Below are positions 28,451-37,516 of a DNA stretch of 64,000 bases, piece by piece. Each line of letters begins with the position of its first letter. Within the stretch, counting starts at the first letter, position 1. The notes below the pieces were generated by a model, which saw only the letters and a list, made by a program, of their open reading frames with translations, was not told the DNA's origin and did no database searches. The translations under genes were made by a program, and so were the position numbers. The DNA comes from Gammaproteobacteria bacterium (GTDB lineage: Bacteria > Pseudomonadota > Gammaproteobacteria > DSM-16500), in assembly GCA_014132595.1 (NCBI GenBank), contig BMAG01000053.1, positions 87,195-151,194 on the forward strand, written 5' to 3'.

Positions 28451-29493
28451 GTGATGAATTTGCCCGTATTATTTCACCTGAATTACGCAATGAAACAGAA
28501 GCAACCGATCGTGCTATTCGACCTAAAAATTTGCAAGATTATATTGGTCAAGCCGCAGTGCGCGAACAAATGCGTATTGCAATACAAGCCGCTAAAGCTC
28601 GCAACGAAGCACTCGATCATGTGCTTGTCTTCGGTCCTCCAGGATTAGGCAAAACCACATTAGCGAATATTATCGCCAATGAATTAGGTGTGGGTTTACG
28701 ACAAACATCAGGACCCGTGTTGGAACGGGCGGGTGATGTCGCAGCCTTGCTTACCAACTTACAAGAACGTGAAGTTTTATTTATCGATGAAATTCACCGT
28801 TTAAGTCCGGTGGTTGAAGAAGTGCTTTATCCCGCGATGGAAGATTATCAACTCGATATTATGATTGGCGAAGGCCCTGCAGCACGTTCCATTAAATTAA
28901 ATTTACCACCCTTTACCTTAATTGGTGCAACAACCCGTGCCGGTTTATTAACGTCACCTTTGCGTGATCGTTTTGGTATCGTGCAACGTTTGGAGTTCTA
29001 TCAAGTTGCAGATCTGTCTCAAATCGTACATCGCTCTGCCGCGATTTTGGGTATTCAAATTGATCATGCAGGCGCTGAAGAAATTGCAAAACGTTCACGC
29101 GGCACACCGCGTATTGCTAATCGTTTATTACGACGTGTACGTGATTATGCCGAAGTCAAAGGGAACGGATACATTGTTTGTGAAATTGTACAACATGCAT
29201 TAGACATGCTTGATGTGGACGATCAAGGTTTTGATATGATGGATCGAAAATTATTATTAGCTTTGATTGATAAATTTAGCGGAGGCCCAGTGGGTGTGGA
29301 TAGCTTGGCCGCGTCCATTAGTGAAGAACGGGGGACGATTGAAGATGTGATTGAGCCATTTCTTATTCAGCAAGGTTTTATCATGCGCACACCGCGCGGA
29401 CGTATCGCGACAAAACATGCTTATTTGCATTTAGGTTTAAAAACACCGGAAAGAATCGTGTCGCAGAAAAGTCTGTTAGATGAGGTTGAGTAA
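28447..29493 (+). CDS. ruvB: Holliday junction branch-migration ATPase RuvB
   Basis: 348 residues. AAA+ motor with Walker [10 protein letters not shown], Walker [10 protein letters not shown], sensor 1 IGATTRAG, arginine finger region SPLRDRFG and the C-terminal winged helix (YLHLGL). Drives branch migration with RuvA. A large hairpin repeat follows the stop and may terminate transcription. Confidence 0.98.
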   Translation: MSDEFARIISPELRNETEATDRAIRPKNLQDYIGQAAVREQMRIAIQAAKARNEALDHVLVFGPPGLGKTTLANIIANELGVGLRQTSGPVLERAGDVAALLTNLQEREVLFIDEIHRLSPVVEEVLYPAMEDYQLDIMIGEGPAARSIKLNLPPFTLIGATTRAGLLTSPLRDRFGIVQRLEFYQVADLSQIVHRSAAILGIQIDHAGAEEIAKRSRGTPRIANRLLRRVRDYAEVKGNGYIVCEIVQHALDMLDVDDQGFDMMDRKLLLALIDKFSGGPVGVDSLAASISEERGTIEDVIEPFLIQQGFIMRTPRGRIATKHAYLHLGLKTPERIVSQKSLLDEVE

Positions 29494-29504
29494 GTTTTTT
29501 CACT

Positions 29505-29717
29505 ATCATTGCATAACCAGCTCTGTCATTGCATACCACCCCTGTCATTGCGAGCGAAGCGAAGCAATCCATCTCGAAAGCAAGGCTTCAAAAAACCGGT
29601 CTTATTACTAAGTTTTGCTTTCGAGATGGATTGCTTCGCTTCGCTCGCAATGACAGCGGTGGTTACGCAATGACAGAACTGGTTACGCAATGACGGTAGT
29701 GGTTATGCAATGACAGC
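29505..29717. repeat. Large hairpin repeat built on GTCATTGCGAGCGAAGCGAA (copy 2 of 2)
   Basis: Core arms 29542-29576 and 29621-29655. The left side has two further ~20-bp units (GCATAACCAGCTCTGTCATT, GCATACCACCCCTGTCATT) and the right side their complements in mirror order (GCAATGACAGCGGTGGTTAC, GCAATGACAGAACTGGTTAC), plus one extra unit. The unit sequences differ from copy 1, but each is symmetric within its own hairpin. Lies between convergent ruvB and the coiled-coil gene. Confidence 0.85.
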
Positions 29718-29732
29718 GAAGCTAACTGAAAA

Positions 29733-31544
29733 TTATTTTCCTTTTTGCGCACCTGGAAGAGAAGCTCTTTGTGGATGTGCTGTCGGATCCTTTTGTGCAC
29801 CCTTAGGAGATTGCGATCCTTTTTCTAACATCCAAGATGCTCTAGGAGGTTCCTTTCTTGAATCTGGAACTGGATCTGGATATGCCTCATGTGGATCATA
29901 TGAATCGCCTGAATCGCCAAGATTTAAGTTTGAACTTGATTTATTGAGTAACAATGCAGGAACGCGCTTTGGGTCTAGCTTTGTATTTATAGTTGCGTCC
30001 AGCTCTATTTCTGATTTATTTTGTAGTCTCTCCTCTATCACTTCTTCTTCCGCGTCTGCTTTTTTTCCTTTAAATTTCTCCCGTAATTTTTGAGCAAGAG
30101 GTTTAAGCGTAACATAGGCACTGCGAAGACATGCAATACCAAACAAACCTGTGCCTATTAATGCAATGATAGGACCTGCAACAGGAATAGGCGCGCATGC
30201 CAAACAAATCATGTAGAGTACACCCAAAGATTTCCATTGAGCAGAGGATTTTCTTTCTGCAGCAACCCTTGCTAATCCATCCAGTTCTATTTGTTGATCT
30301 AGAGATGGGGTGGAACCATATTTATCTTTAACCTCTTGTAATTCCTTTTTTGCTCTAAGATAGGGTGCTAATTCATCATCCACCCAATAGATAACCGTTG
30401 CAACGGCAGCTAATATAGGCGCTGCAATGGCTATTGCGGGAGCTGCGATGAACAGTACACCGATACCCCCTAAAGCTAACACGACACTGCTAGTGTTTAG
30501 CAAAATGGCAAGAAATCGATACCCAAGACTGTTAGCTATTTCTTTTTTTGCTTCTTCTAGTTTTTCTATATCTGCTTTTGTGGCTGCATGCATACGTCGC
30601 ACAGCTTCCTCATAATCTTCTGCGGACTTGTTAACAATGTCTGGATTAGCCAGCAACTCTCTAGCTTCTGCCAATTTTCTATTAACTGCCCGATATTGTG
30701 CTACTCGAGAGAAAAAACTGAATATTTGCACTACGGTTGCTATTACAGCAGTCACAGGATAAAAAGCAACACTTGCAGTGCTGCTTGCTTTTTGGAAGGT
30801 GTCCCACTCGTATGCCAGGAATGCAGTAGTTCCTTGTTTTGAAGCAGCAGCTCCATAATTCAAATACGTAGATACTTTTTTAGCAGTTTCTAATCGGGAG
30901 ATCGCAAGAACTTCGAATCTTAATTGATGATACTGTTGTTCGATGCTTTTTATCGCTTCATCATAGTCCATATTAGCATTGTCTATTGCCTCATTGACAT
31001 CCCTCAAATCCATATCTTCGGCGGTTAATTGAGCTTGTTGGACAATGACGCGATCCATTTTACGCATCATTTTTTTCATGCGTTGCAGAGTGAATATGAG
31101 GCTTGTTTTTGCTTTTTTACATCGTGAAACGATACGCTGATAGTTCCTGCGAAGACGCTCTCTTTTTTTTAGAATCGCATCCTTTTTTTCTGGAAATGCT
31201 AGTAGGTCTTTTTCTGCTTTCTGTTCATCCCTGTGCTTTGCTTCTTCTAGGGATTTTTCTGCGTTTTGTAAACTTTTATAGTGGTTTTTTATCTGCGATA
31301 TAATGATTTTGATTTGGGCTGAAATGGCTTTCACTTGTACGATATCAGCATCAATAATAATATTTCCGCTGCCGCCTTTTAATTTTTCTTCTAGTACTTT
31401 CATCTCCTCTTGTGCGTCCTTCACCAATTTCTTAAGCTCAGCTTGTTCTTCTATGATCACTTTTGTCAGTGGATCATTTCCTTTATCTTCTATCTCTGAG
31501 ACATCTGATTCGCTCAGATTGTATTGGTTTTTTCGATCTTCCAT
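29733..31544 (-). CDS. Coiled-coil protein with central hydrophobic segments; candidate effector
   Basis: 603 residues with no signal peptide. The N-terminal ~220 residues are strongly charged coiled coil. Hydrophobic stretches follow: AFYPVTAVIATVVQIFSFF near 257, then a long Ala/Ile-rich pair (VLALGGIGVLFIAAPAIAIA and following) near 350-385 and another pair near 435-475. The C-terminal 100 residues are polar and Pro/Lys/Ser-rich. I do not recognise a family. The architecture resembles membrane-targeting effectors of intracellular bacteria. It occupies the place where ybgC usually sits between ruvB and tolQ, on the opposite strand. Confidence 0.55.
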   Translation of the reverse strand: MEDRKNQYNLSESDVSEIEDKGNDPLTKVIIEEQAELKKLVKDAQEEMKVLEEKLKGGSGNIIIDADIVQVKAISAQIKIIISQIKNHYKSLQNAEKSLEEAKHRDEQKAEKDLLAFPEKKDAILKKRERLRRNYQRIVSRCKKAKTSLIFTLQRMKKMMRKMDRVIVQQAQLTAEDMDLRDVNEAIDNANMDYDEAIKSIEQQYHQLRFEVLAISRLETAKKVSTYLNYGAAASKQGTTAFLAYEWDTFQKASSTASVAFYPVTAVIATVVQIFSFFSRVAQYRAVNRKLAEARELLANPDIVNKSAEDYEEAVRRMHAATKADIEKLEEAKKEIANSLGYRFLAILLNTSSVVLALGGIGVLFIAAPAIAIAAPILAAVATVIYWVDDELAPYLRAKKELQEVKDKYGSTPSLDQQIELDGLARVAAERKSSAQWKSLGVLYMICLACAPIPVAGPIIALIGTGLFGIACLRSAYVTLKPLAQKLREKFKGKKADAEEEVIEERLQNKSEIELDATINTKLDPKRVPALLLNKSSSNLNLGDSGDSYDPHEAYPDPVPDSRKEPPRASWMLEKGSQSPKGAQKDPTAHPQRASLPGAQKGK

Positions 31545-31866
31545 AAAAATACCTCATATTTGTATTCTGATGAAATATTTATACATATTTGAAAGTATAG
31601 TGCAGATTTTGTATTTTTTTTGTTTTTTGGAATCAAGAGGTTAAGACGCGTCCTAAGCGTCATTGCGACTTCGGGTTCCTTCTCTTGCGAGAGGCTTAGG
31701 AAGCGAAGAAAGACGGGCGCGGGCACGCATGCGGGCACGGCACGAAAAAAAGCAAATGATGCGCAGGAAATTAACTTAGTGTTTGCACTCAATCTAGGCC
31801 ACCGATACTATATAGATAATGTAAAACGCTCGACATTTTTGACATAAATAAGATGGAGAATGAACT
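31545..31866. other. Intergenic region between the coiled-coil gene and tolQ
   Basis: 322 bases without a gene. The part near 31545-31640 is AT-rich and holds the leader of the minus-strand gene. 31644-31740 is unexpectedly GC-rich, with a diverged GTCATTGCGA fragment, an inverted CCTAAGC/GCTTAGG pair and a direct repeat of CGGGCACG. The last 70 bases (TACTATATAGATAATG) probably contain the tolQ promoter. Confidence 0.5.
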
Positions 31867-32568
31867 GTGAATATTGATTCCTCGTTGTTTGCGTACTTTA
31901 TGAATGCGGGTATCGTCGTCAAACTCGTATTGTTGGTGCTGATAGGTGCATCCATTGCATCGTGGACATTTATTTTGCAGCGCTCCCTGTATATCAAAGA
32001 AGTTCGCAACTCGACCAAACAATTTGAAAACGTTTTTTGGTCGGGGGGGGATCTATCTGCAATGTATGCAAAAAATCAACATCAAGCTTCGGGCGTTCAA
32101 GGCATGGAGGCGATCTTCATGGCCGGCTTCAAAGAATTTTTACGTTTGCATAAACAAACCTTTGTGACTGCAGAAGAAATGATGGAAAGTGCCAAACGTG
32201 CGATGAAAGTTGCACAGATGCGTGAACAGGATAAATTAGAATTGCATTTACCCATGTTAGCAACGGTTGGATCCACCAGCCCTTATGTGGGTTTGTTTGG
32301 AACCGTCTGGGGAATCATGTTGTCGTTCCGTGCCTTAGCGCACGCACAACAAGCAACCATTCCTATGGTGGCTCCGGGTATTGCAGAAGCACTGGTTGCA
32401 ACCGCGATGGGATTATTTGCAGCGATTCCTGCAGTGATTGCCTATAACCGATACGCCACAGAAATTGGCCGTTTATTGAATCGCTTTGATGCGTTTCAAG
32501 ATGAGTTCGCCAATATTTTATTTAGACAGGCGCAACAAAAAATAAGTGAAGCTGAAACGGTGAGATAA
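31867..32568 (+). CDS. tolQ: Tol-Pal system proton channel subunit TolQ
   Basis: Inner-membrane ExbB/MotA-like subunit that energises TolA with TolR. 233 residues from a GTG start. Three membrane helices: VVKLVLLVLIGASIASWTF near residue 17, the conserved LATVGSTSPYVGLFGTVWGI, and IAEALVATAMGLFAAIPAVIAYN. A run of eight G lies in the gene at 32043-32050. First gene of the tol-pal operon. Confidence 0.97.
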   Translation: MNIDSSLFAYFMNAGIVVKLVLLVLIGASIASWTFILQRSLYIKEVRNSTKQFENVFWSGGDLSAMYAKNQHQASGVQGMEAIFMAGFKEFLRLHKQTFVTAEEMMESAKRAMKVAQMREQDKLELHLPMLATVGSTSPYVGLFGTVWGIMLSFRALAHAQQATIPMVAPGIAEALVATAMGLFAAIPAVIAYNRYATEIGRLLNRFDAFQDEFANILFRQAQQKISEAETVR

Positions 32569-32586
32569 TAATGAGAGGTAATTAAC

Positions 32587-33045
32587 ATGGCTTTTTTTCA
32601 TCAACGCAGTTCTCGCAACCCCATCGTTGAAATTAACGTAGTGCCATTTATTGATGTCATGCTGGTTTTACTTGTTATTTTTATGATAACAACACCGCTC
32701 ATGACGCAAGGTGTTAAAGTCGATTTACCCAAGACAGAAGCAAAAGCATTACCTCCCGATCAAAAAGAACCTTTAATCGTGACCGTCGATGGAGCTGGTA
32801 ATTTTTACCTTAATATTGCAAGCAAACCTAATCAACCCATCACCCCTCGGGTGTTGAATAATTTAGTGACCTCCCAGTTATCAGCAAACCCAGGTGCAAC
32901 AGATCAACGTCCAGTTCTTGTGCGCGGCGATAAAAACGCAAATTATGGCAAAGTCATGGAAGCGATGGTGTTATTGCAACAGGCAGGCGCAAAAAGTGTA
33001 GGCTTGATTACACAGTCAACGCCGCATGACCAACCAGTGGGGTAA
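32587..33045 (+). CDS. tolR: Tol-Pal system protein TolR
   Basis: 152 residues. Single N-terminal membrane helix with the proton-conducting Asp in FIDVMLVLLVIFMITTPL (ExbD family), then a periplasmic domain. An RBS (GAGAGG) lies 8 bp before the ATG. Works with TolQ to drive TolA. Confidence 0.96.
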   Translation: MAFFHQRSSRNPIVEINVVPFIDVMLVLLVIFMITTPLMTQGVKVDLPKTEAKALPPDQKEPLIVTVDGAGNFYLNIASKPNQPITPRVLNNLVTSQLSANPGATDQRPVLVRGDKNANYGKVMEAMVLLQQAGAKSVGLITQSTPHDQPVG

Positions 33046-33049
33046 TCGC

Positions 33050-33898
33050 ATGGCGATGTTTTCATGGCAGCCAGGCATCTCTAAGAATGCATTTTATTAT
33101 TCACTAGGATTGCATCTTATTCTTTTGACTATTTTGATTGTGAGTTTTGATTTTAGCTCGCCCATGCCTGTGGTTGAAAACTCAAATAAAGAAGTGATTA
33201 ATGCAATAGTCATGGAGGCACCCACAAAACCTTCAAAAATTTTACAAAAACAGATACCGCCAAAACCCATTGCGCCTCCGATACCAAAACCAGTCGAACC
33301 CAAACCGGCTGTTAAGCCGCCGGTGGAACCCAAACCTTCTAAACCAATGGTCGCAAAACCTGCTGCGATCGTCATCCCCGATAAAAAACAAAAAAAAATA
33401 AAACAAGATTTAATTCAAAAACAATTACTGGATGATTTGAAAAAACAAAAACAACAGCCCAAAAAAATAAAACAGGATAATATCCAGGCCGCCTTTGAAA
33501 AAGAAATGAAAGAATTAAAAGCAAAATCACTACAACAACAAATGCTGCAAGAACAAAAACGCCTGGCGAATGTTATGACACAACAAACACGAGGTATTGT
33601 TGACAAATATAAGGCATTGATTTTGCAAACGATTAGTCAGCATTGGATTATTCCTAATAATGTTGACAAACATTTGACCGCAGAATTATTAGTTCATGTA
33701 GCACCTGGCGGTCTTGTTTTAGATGTACAATTACTAAAGAGCAGCGGTGATGAGGTGCTGGATCGTTCCGCGCGTGCGGCAATCTTTAAATCCTCGCCAT
33801 TGCCCGTGCCAACGGATATGGATGCATTTGAAGCTTTTAAACAGTTTGTTCTAAAAGTAAAACCTGAAAATGTATTATCCACGGATAATATTGTTTAA
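33050..33898 (+). CDS. tolA: Tol-Pal system protein TolA (short form)
   Basis: 282 residues from ATG 33050, which has GTGGGG 8 bp upstream; an earlier in-frame ATG at 33026 lacks an RBS and overlaps tolR. N-terminal membrane helix (LGLHLILLTILIVSF), a Pro/Lys-rich stretch (KPVEPKPAVKPP), a Lys/Gln-rich helical linker and a TonB-like C-terminal domain (LLVHVAPGGLVLDVQLLKSSGDEVLDRSARAAI). Shorter than E. coli TolA (421) because the helical linker is short. Confidence 0.93.
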   Translation: MAMFSWQPGISKNAFYYSLGLHLILLTILIVSFDFSSPMPVVENSNKEVINAIVMEAPTKPSKILQKQIPPKPIAPPIPKPVEPKPAVKPPVEPKPSKPMVAKPAAIVIPDKKQKKIKQDLIQKQLLDDLKKQKQQPKKIKQDNIQAAFEKEMKELKAKSLQQQMLQEQKRLANVMTQQTRGIVDKYKALILQTISQHWIIPNNVDKHLTAELLVHVAPGGLVLDVQLLKSSGDEVLDRSARAAIFKSSPLPVPTDMDAFEAFKQFVLKVKPENVLSTDNIV

Positions 33899-33941
33899 TG
33901 CATTATGAAATGATGTGCTTGTTTAAAGGGAGAAAAACACA

Positions 33942-35438
33942 GTGCTAGTATTTGTTATTTTGCTTGCTTTATGTCTTCTCAGTATTGTGATGCTGGGTTA
34001 TGGTTTATTTGCAAATGTTCGTCATTTATCAATTATCAAAGAAAAACTCGTCACTTCCGAAACAGCCTTAGCGAAAGGTATTGAGCAAGAGCGCGCCTTA
34101 AATGTGGAATTGGCTGAGATGAAGCATAAAATCGAAAGAAATATAGTCAGCGATTCATTAACAGGGTTGCCCGGCTGGCAAATTTTTGAAGATCGATTAA
34201 AACAGGTCTTAAATCAAAGCAAACGACATGGGCTCACTTTTGCAATTTTATTTTTAGACCTGGATGATTTTAAGATTATAAATGATGTCTTGGGCTTGGA
34301 AGCGGGAGATCAATTATTAAAAGAAGTGGCAGAACGTTTACAGGCATCGGTACGACAAATGGATACGGTGAGTCGCTTCACCGGAGATGAATTTGTTTTT
34401 ATTCTGCCTCAAGTTTCAAAGCCTGAAACATCTGCTTATGTGGCGCAACGTTTATTAAATGCAATAACGCAGCCCTTTCGCATTAAAGATCAAGAGCTTT
34501 TTATTACCGCAAGTGCAGGCATTGCAATTTATCCCGCTGACGGCGAAGAAGTCTCGATGTTATTACAAAATGCTGAGAGCGCTTTACATCAGGCAAAAGC
34601 ACATGGTGATAATAACTACCAATTTTATCGCCGCGAAATGCACATGATCAGCCGTCGTGAGCTTATCTTAAGCTCAGCATTGCATAATCCAGATACTTAC
34701 AAAGAATTCTCTCTTTGTTATCAGCCCGAATTGAGTCTTGAAACAAAGCAAATCATTTGTATGGAAACATTCCTCCGTTGGCAGCATCCGGATTTTGGTT
34801 TGATTTCAACCGATGATTTTTTGCGTTTTGCTGAAAATACCGGCACTATTTTGCTGATCGGAGAATGGATATTGCGTAATGCCTGCGAGCAATTTATAAC
34901 CTGGCAATCCATGGGCGTACATCCGCAAAAAATAGCTGTGAATGTTTCTCTGCGTCAATTAGAAAATCCGCATTTCGCCTATAATGTTTCTCGAATCTTG
35001 CAAGAATTAAATTTAAATCCCGATAATCTGATTTTACAAATTTCAGAAATGTTATTATTGACAAAGTTAGGGTTAATTGAAAAAACGCTGCATACTTTAA
35101 AGCAACTCGGTGTTCACATTGGTGTTACTGATTTTGGAACAGGTAATATTTCTTTGCAGCATTTGCGCAGTTTCCCGTTGGATTATTTGAAACTATCGAG
35201 GGAATTAATTACAGATATTACGTCGAATGAAGAAACAAAGGCCATTGTAAAAATGATCATTGCTTTGGCAGACACACTTAAACTACAAGTCATTGTTGAT
35301 GGCGTAGAAAATGCAGAACAAAAATTATTATTGAAAGAGTTAGGCTGTGATCTGATGCAAGGAAATATCTTCAGCTTCCCACTCTTGGCAGAAGAATTTA
35401 CTGCGATGGTGGCCGAGAAAATTGTTGAGAGCGCTTGA
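33942..35438 (+). CDS. GGDEF-EAL protein embedded in the tol-pal operon, EAL probably inactive
   Basis: 498 residues: an N-terminal membrane helix (LVFVILLALCLLSIVMLGYGLF), a short coiled coil, a GGDEF domain (LTGLPGWQIFEDRL; the signature is TGDEF at 147-151) and an EAL domain. In EAL, E275 is kept but the signature is ETF (METFLRW) instead of EAL. The first Asp of DDFGTG is Thr (T396) and VAEGVE reads VDGVE. The substitutions suggest no c-di-GMP hydrolysis, while the GGDEF half could still bind or make c-di-GMP. The position between tolA and tolB is unusual. It is preceded by AAAGGGAGAAAAA. Confidence 0.9.
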   Translation: MLVFVILLALCLLSIVMLGYGLFANVRHLSIIKEKLVTSETALAKGIEQERALNVELAEMKHKIERNIVSDSLTGLPGWQIFEDRLKQVLNQSKRHGLTFAILFLDLDDFKIINDVLGLEAGDQLLKEVAERLQASVRQMDTVSRFTGDEFVFILPQVSKPETSAYVAQRLLNAITQPFRIKDQELFITASAGIAIYPADGEEVSMLLQNAESALHQAKAHGDNNYQFYRREMHMISRRELILSSALHNPDTYKEFSLCYQPELSLETKQIICMETFLRWQHPDFGLISTDDFLRFAENTGTILLIGEWILRNACEQFITWQSMGVHPQKIAVNVSLRQLENPHFAYNVSRILQELNLNPDNLILQISEMLLLTKLGLIEKTLHTLKQLGVHIGVTDFGTGNISLQHLRSFPLDYLKLSRELITDITSNEETKAIVKMIIALADTLKLQVIVDGVENAEQKLLLKELGCDLMQGNIFSFPLLAEEFTAMVAEKIVESA

Positions 35439-35509
35439 AACAGAGCGTGATATGTATGATATATTCCACCTACTTCTGTTACTGTTAGATTTTGTGGAGA
35501 CCATTTATT

Positions 35510-36763
35510 ATGATAATACGAAAATACACAACGCTTTTGTTCATTCTTTTTGCGGCTCTTTTTTCACACACCGCTTTCGCTATGCTGAGTATGGAGCTGA
35601 CGCGTGGTGTTTCAGGCGCAATGCCGATTATCATTATGCCTTTTGATACACAAGGCGTGCCGCCCACTGAAGATGTAACCATGATCATCAGCAATGATTT
35701 AAAAAATAGCGGTCGATTTAAGCTTTCAAATGGTAGTGCAGATGATAAGGTGACGGGCATTATTAAAGAAATCAGTCCTAATCGCTATCAAGTCAGTTTT
35801 CAATTAGTAGAAGGATTTAAAGGAAAAGAGACAAAACCGAATGTGCTATTAAATCGTAAATATACGGTATCGGGCAATGAACTGCGTTCTCTTGCCCATC
35901 ATATCAGTGATGCTATTTATCAACAGCTCACGGGTGTGCGCGGTATTTTTTCAACACGGTTAGCGTATGTGGTAGTACAAAGATCTGGAGACTCTACAAA
36001 ATATGTACTTGAAGTATCCGACCAGGATGGCTATAACCCTAAACCGTTGCTGACATCTACAGATCCGATCATGTCACCTGCTTGGTCACGAGATGGAAAG
36101 CGCGTTGCGTATGTTTCGTTTGAAAATCAACATGCAGCAATCTATGTTGAAGATGTATCCACAGGCGCAAGACAACTGATCAGTGAATTTAAAGGCATTA
36201 ACGGTGCGCCGGCTTGGTCACCTGATGGTAGAAAATTAGCATTAGTTTTATCAAAGAGTGGCACCCCCAACATTTATATAATGGATTTGGGAACACGACA
36301 ATTGACTCAATTAACCCATGATTATTACATTAATACAGAACCCTCTTGGTCACCTAATGGGAACAGTTTGATTTTCACCTCGAACCGCAGTGGGAATCCC
36401 CAAATTTATAAACTTAATATTGCGACAAAAGCGGTATCTCGCGTCAGTTACGAAGGGAGTTATAACGCTCGCGCCTCATACACACCCGATGGTAATCATA
36501 TAACAATGTTAAATCGGGATTCAGGTTTATATAACATCGGCATCTTAGATTTAGATACGGGTGTATTTAGAGTCTTAACTAACTCAAGCTCCGATAATGA
36601 GTCACCGAGTATGGCACCGAATGGAAGTATGGTTTTATTCGGCACGCTTTCGAGTGGGCGTAGTGTGTTAGGAATGGTTGCAACGGATGGCAGTGTGCAG
36701 ATTCGTTTACCAGGAAGAAATGGTGAAGTGCAAGATCCAGCATGGTCTCCATTTTTGTCTTGA
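35510..36763 (+). CDS. tolB: Tol-Pal system beta-propeller protein TolB
   Basis: 417 residues from the ATG at 35510; upstream in-frame codons lack an RBS. Signal peptide MIIRKYTTLLFILFAALFS with cleavage after AFA. N-terminal alpha/beta domain (PIIIMPFDTQG), then six propeller blades marked by repeated WSxDG(K/R/N) motifs (PAWSRDGKRVAYVS, PAWSPDGRKLALV, PSWSPNGNSLIFTS). Periplasmic partner of Pal. Confidence 0.97.
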   Translation: MIIRKYTTLLFILFAALFSHTAFAMLSMELTRGVSGAMPIIIMPFDTQGVPPTEDVTMIISNDLKNSGRFKLSNGSADDKVTGIIKEISPNRYQVSFQLVEGFKGKETKPNVLLNRKYTVSGNELRSLAHHISDAIYQQLTGVRGIFSTRLAYVVVQRSGDSTKYVLEVSDQDGYNPKPLLTSTDPIMSPAWSRDGKRVAYVSFENQHAAIYVEDVSTGARQLISEFKGINGAPAWSPDGRKLALVLSKSGTPNIYIMDLGTRQLTQLTHDYYINTEPSWSPNGNSLIFTSNRSGNPQIYKLNIATKAVSRVSYEGSYNARASYTPDGNHITMLNRDSGLYNIGILDLDTGVFRVLTNSSSDNESPSMAPNGSMVLFGTLSSGRSVLGMVATDGSVQIRLPGRNGEVQDPAWSPFLS

Positions 36764-36852
36764 TAGCCGCTATTTTCCGAGTATACTTTTTTGTTCGTGC
36801 AGGGTCTGTTGACAGACAGACCTTAAAAATCATTAGTCAAGGGAGATAAGTC

Positions 36853-37389
36853 ATGCTGTTAAAACATATCGTTAAAGGTTTAGTGATTACAGGTTGTGTA
36901 CTCGCGTTGGGAGCATGTTCTGCGCCTGGGCATAAAGCGGGTCAAGATGAAGATGGCGGATATGGCGCCAATGCAAATGGGGGCGGTGTTCAATCTTCAG
37001 GTGTGGGTCAAGGTTCTAACTTTGGTGATTCTGCAGGAGGTCCTCAACAAAGTCTTGCAAAACGTACTTATTATTTTGACTACGATAAAAGCCAAATCCG
37101 TGAAGGAGATAAAGCGGCCATTTCCTCCAATGCTAATTATTTAATGAGCCATACACATGCCAAGATTATCTTGGAAGGTCATACTGATCCTCGCGGCAGC
37201 CGTGAATATAACGTCGCATTGGGTGAGCGTCGTGCAAACGCAGTTGCAGACTTTATGAAAGATAAAGGCGTTAATCCTGAACAAATTCGTGTGGTGAGCT
37301 ATGGTGCGCAAAGATTAGCAGCGCCCGGCCGTACCGAACACGATTTTCAGTTAGATCGTCGTGTGGTATTGGTTTATACACAAAAGTAA
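36853..37389 (+). CDS. pal: Peptidoglycan-associated lipoprotein Pal
   Basis: 178 residues. Lipoprotein signal with lipobox LGAC (lipidation at Cys22). A Gly/Asn/Gln-rich linker follows, then the OmpA-like peptidoglycan-binding domain (YYFDYDKSQIREGDKA, LEGHTDPRGSREYNVALGERRA, VSYGAQRLAAPG). Outer-membrane partner of TolB. An RBS (AAGGGAG) precedes the ATG. Confidence 0.97.
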   Translation: MLLKHIVKGLVITGCVLALGACSAPGHKAGQDEDGGYGANANGGGVQSSGVGQGSNFGDSAGGPQQSLAKRTYYFDYDKSQIREGDKAAISSNANYLMSHTHAKIILEGHTDPRGSREYNVALGERRANAVADFMKDKGVNPEQIRVVSYGAQRLAAPGRTEHDFQLDRRVVLVYTQK

Positions 37390-37420
37390 GTTCTTTTTTG
37401 TATCCCGCGTTTAATTTTGT

Positions 37421-37442
37421 CATCCCCGCGTACGCGGGGATG
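37421..37442. repeat. 22-bp perfect palindrome of the CATCCCCGCG type
   Basis: CATCCCCGCG-TA-CGCGGGGATG, a common bacterial interspersed palindrome, lies 32 bp after pal. As RNA it would fold into a GC-rich hairpin; no U-tract follows, so it is more likely a REP-like element than a terminator. Confidence 0.7.
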
Positions 37443-37516
37443 CTGTCTAATGATTGATCCCTGCCACGAAAATGATATGATTACTCCATATCTTTCACTC
37501 ACAGGTATTTAATTTT

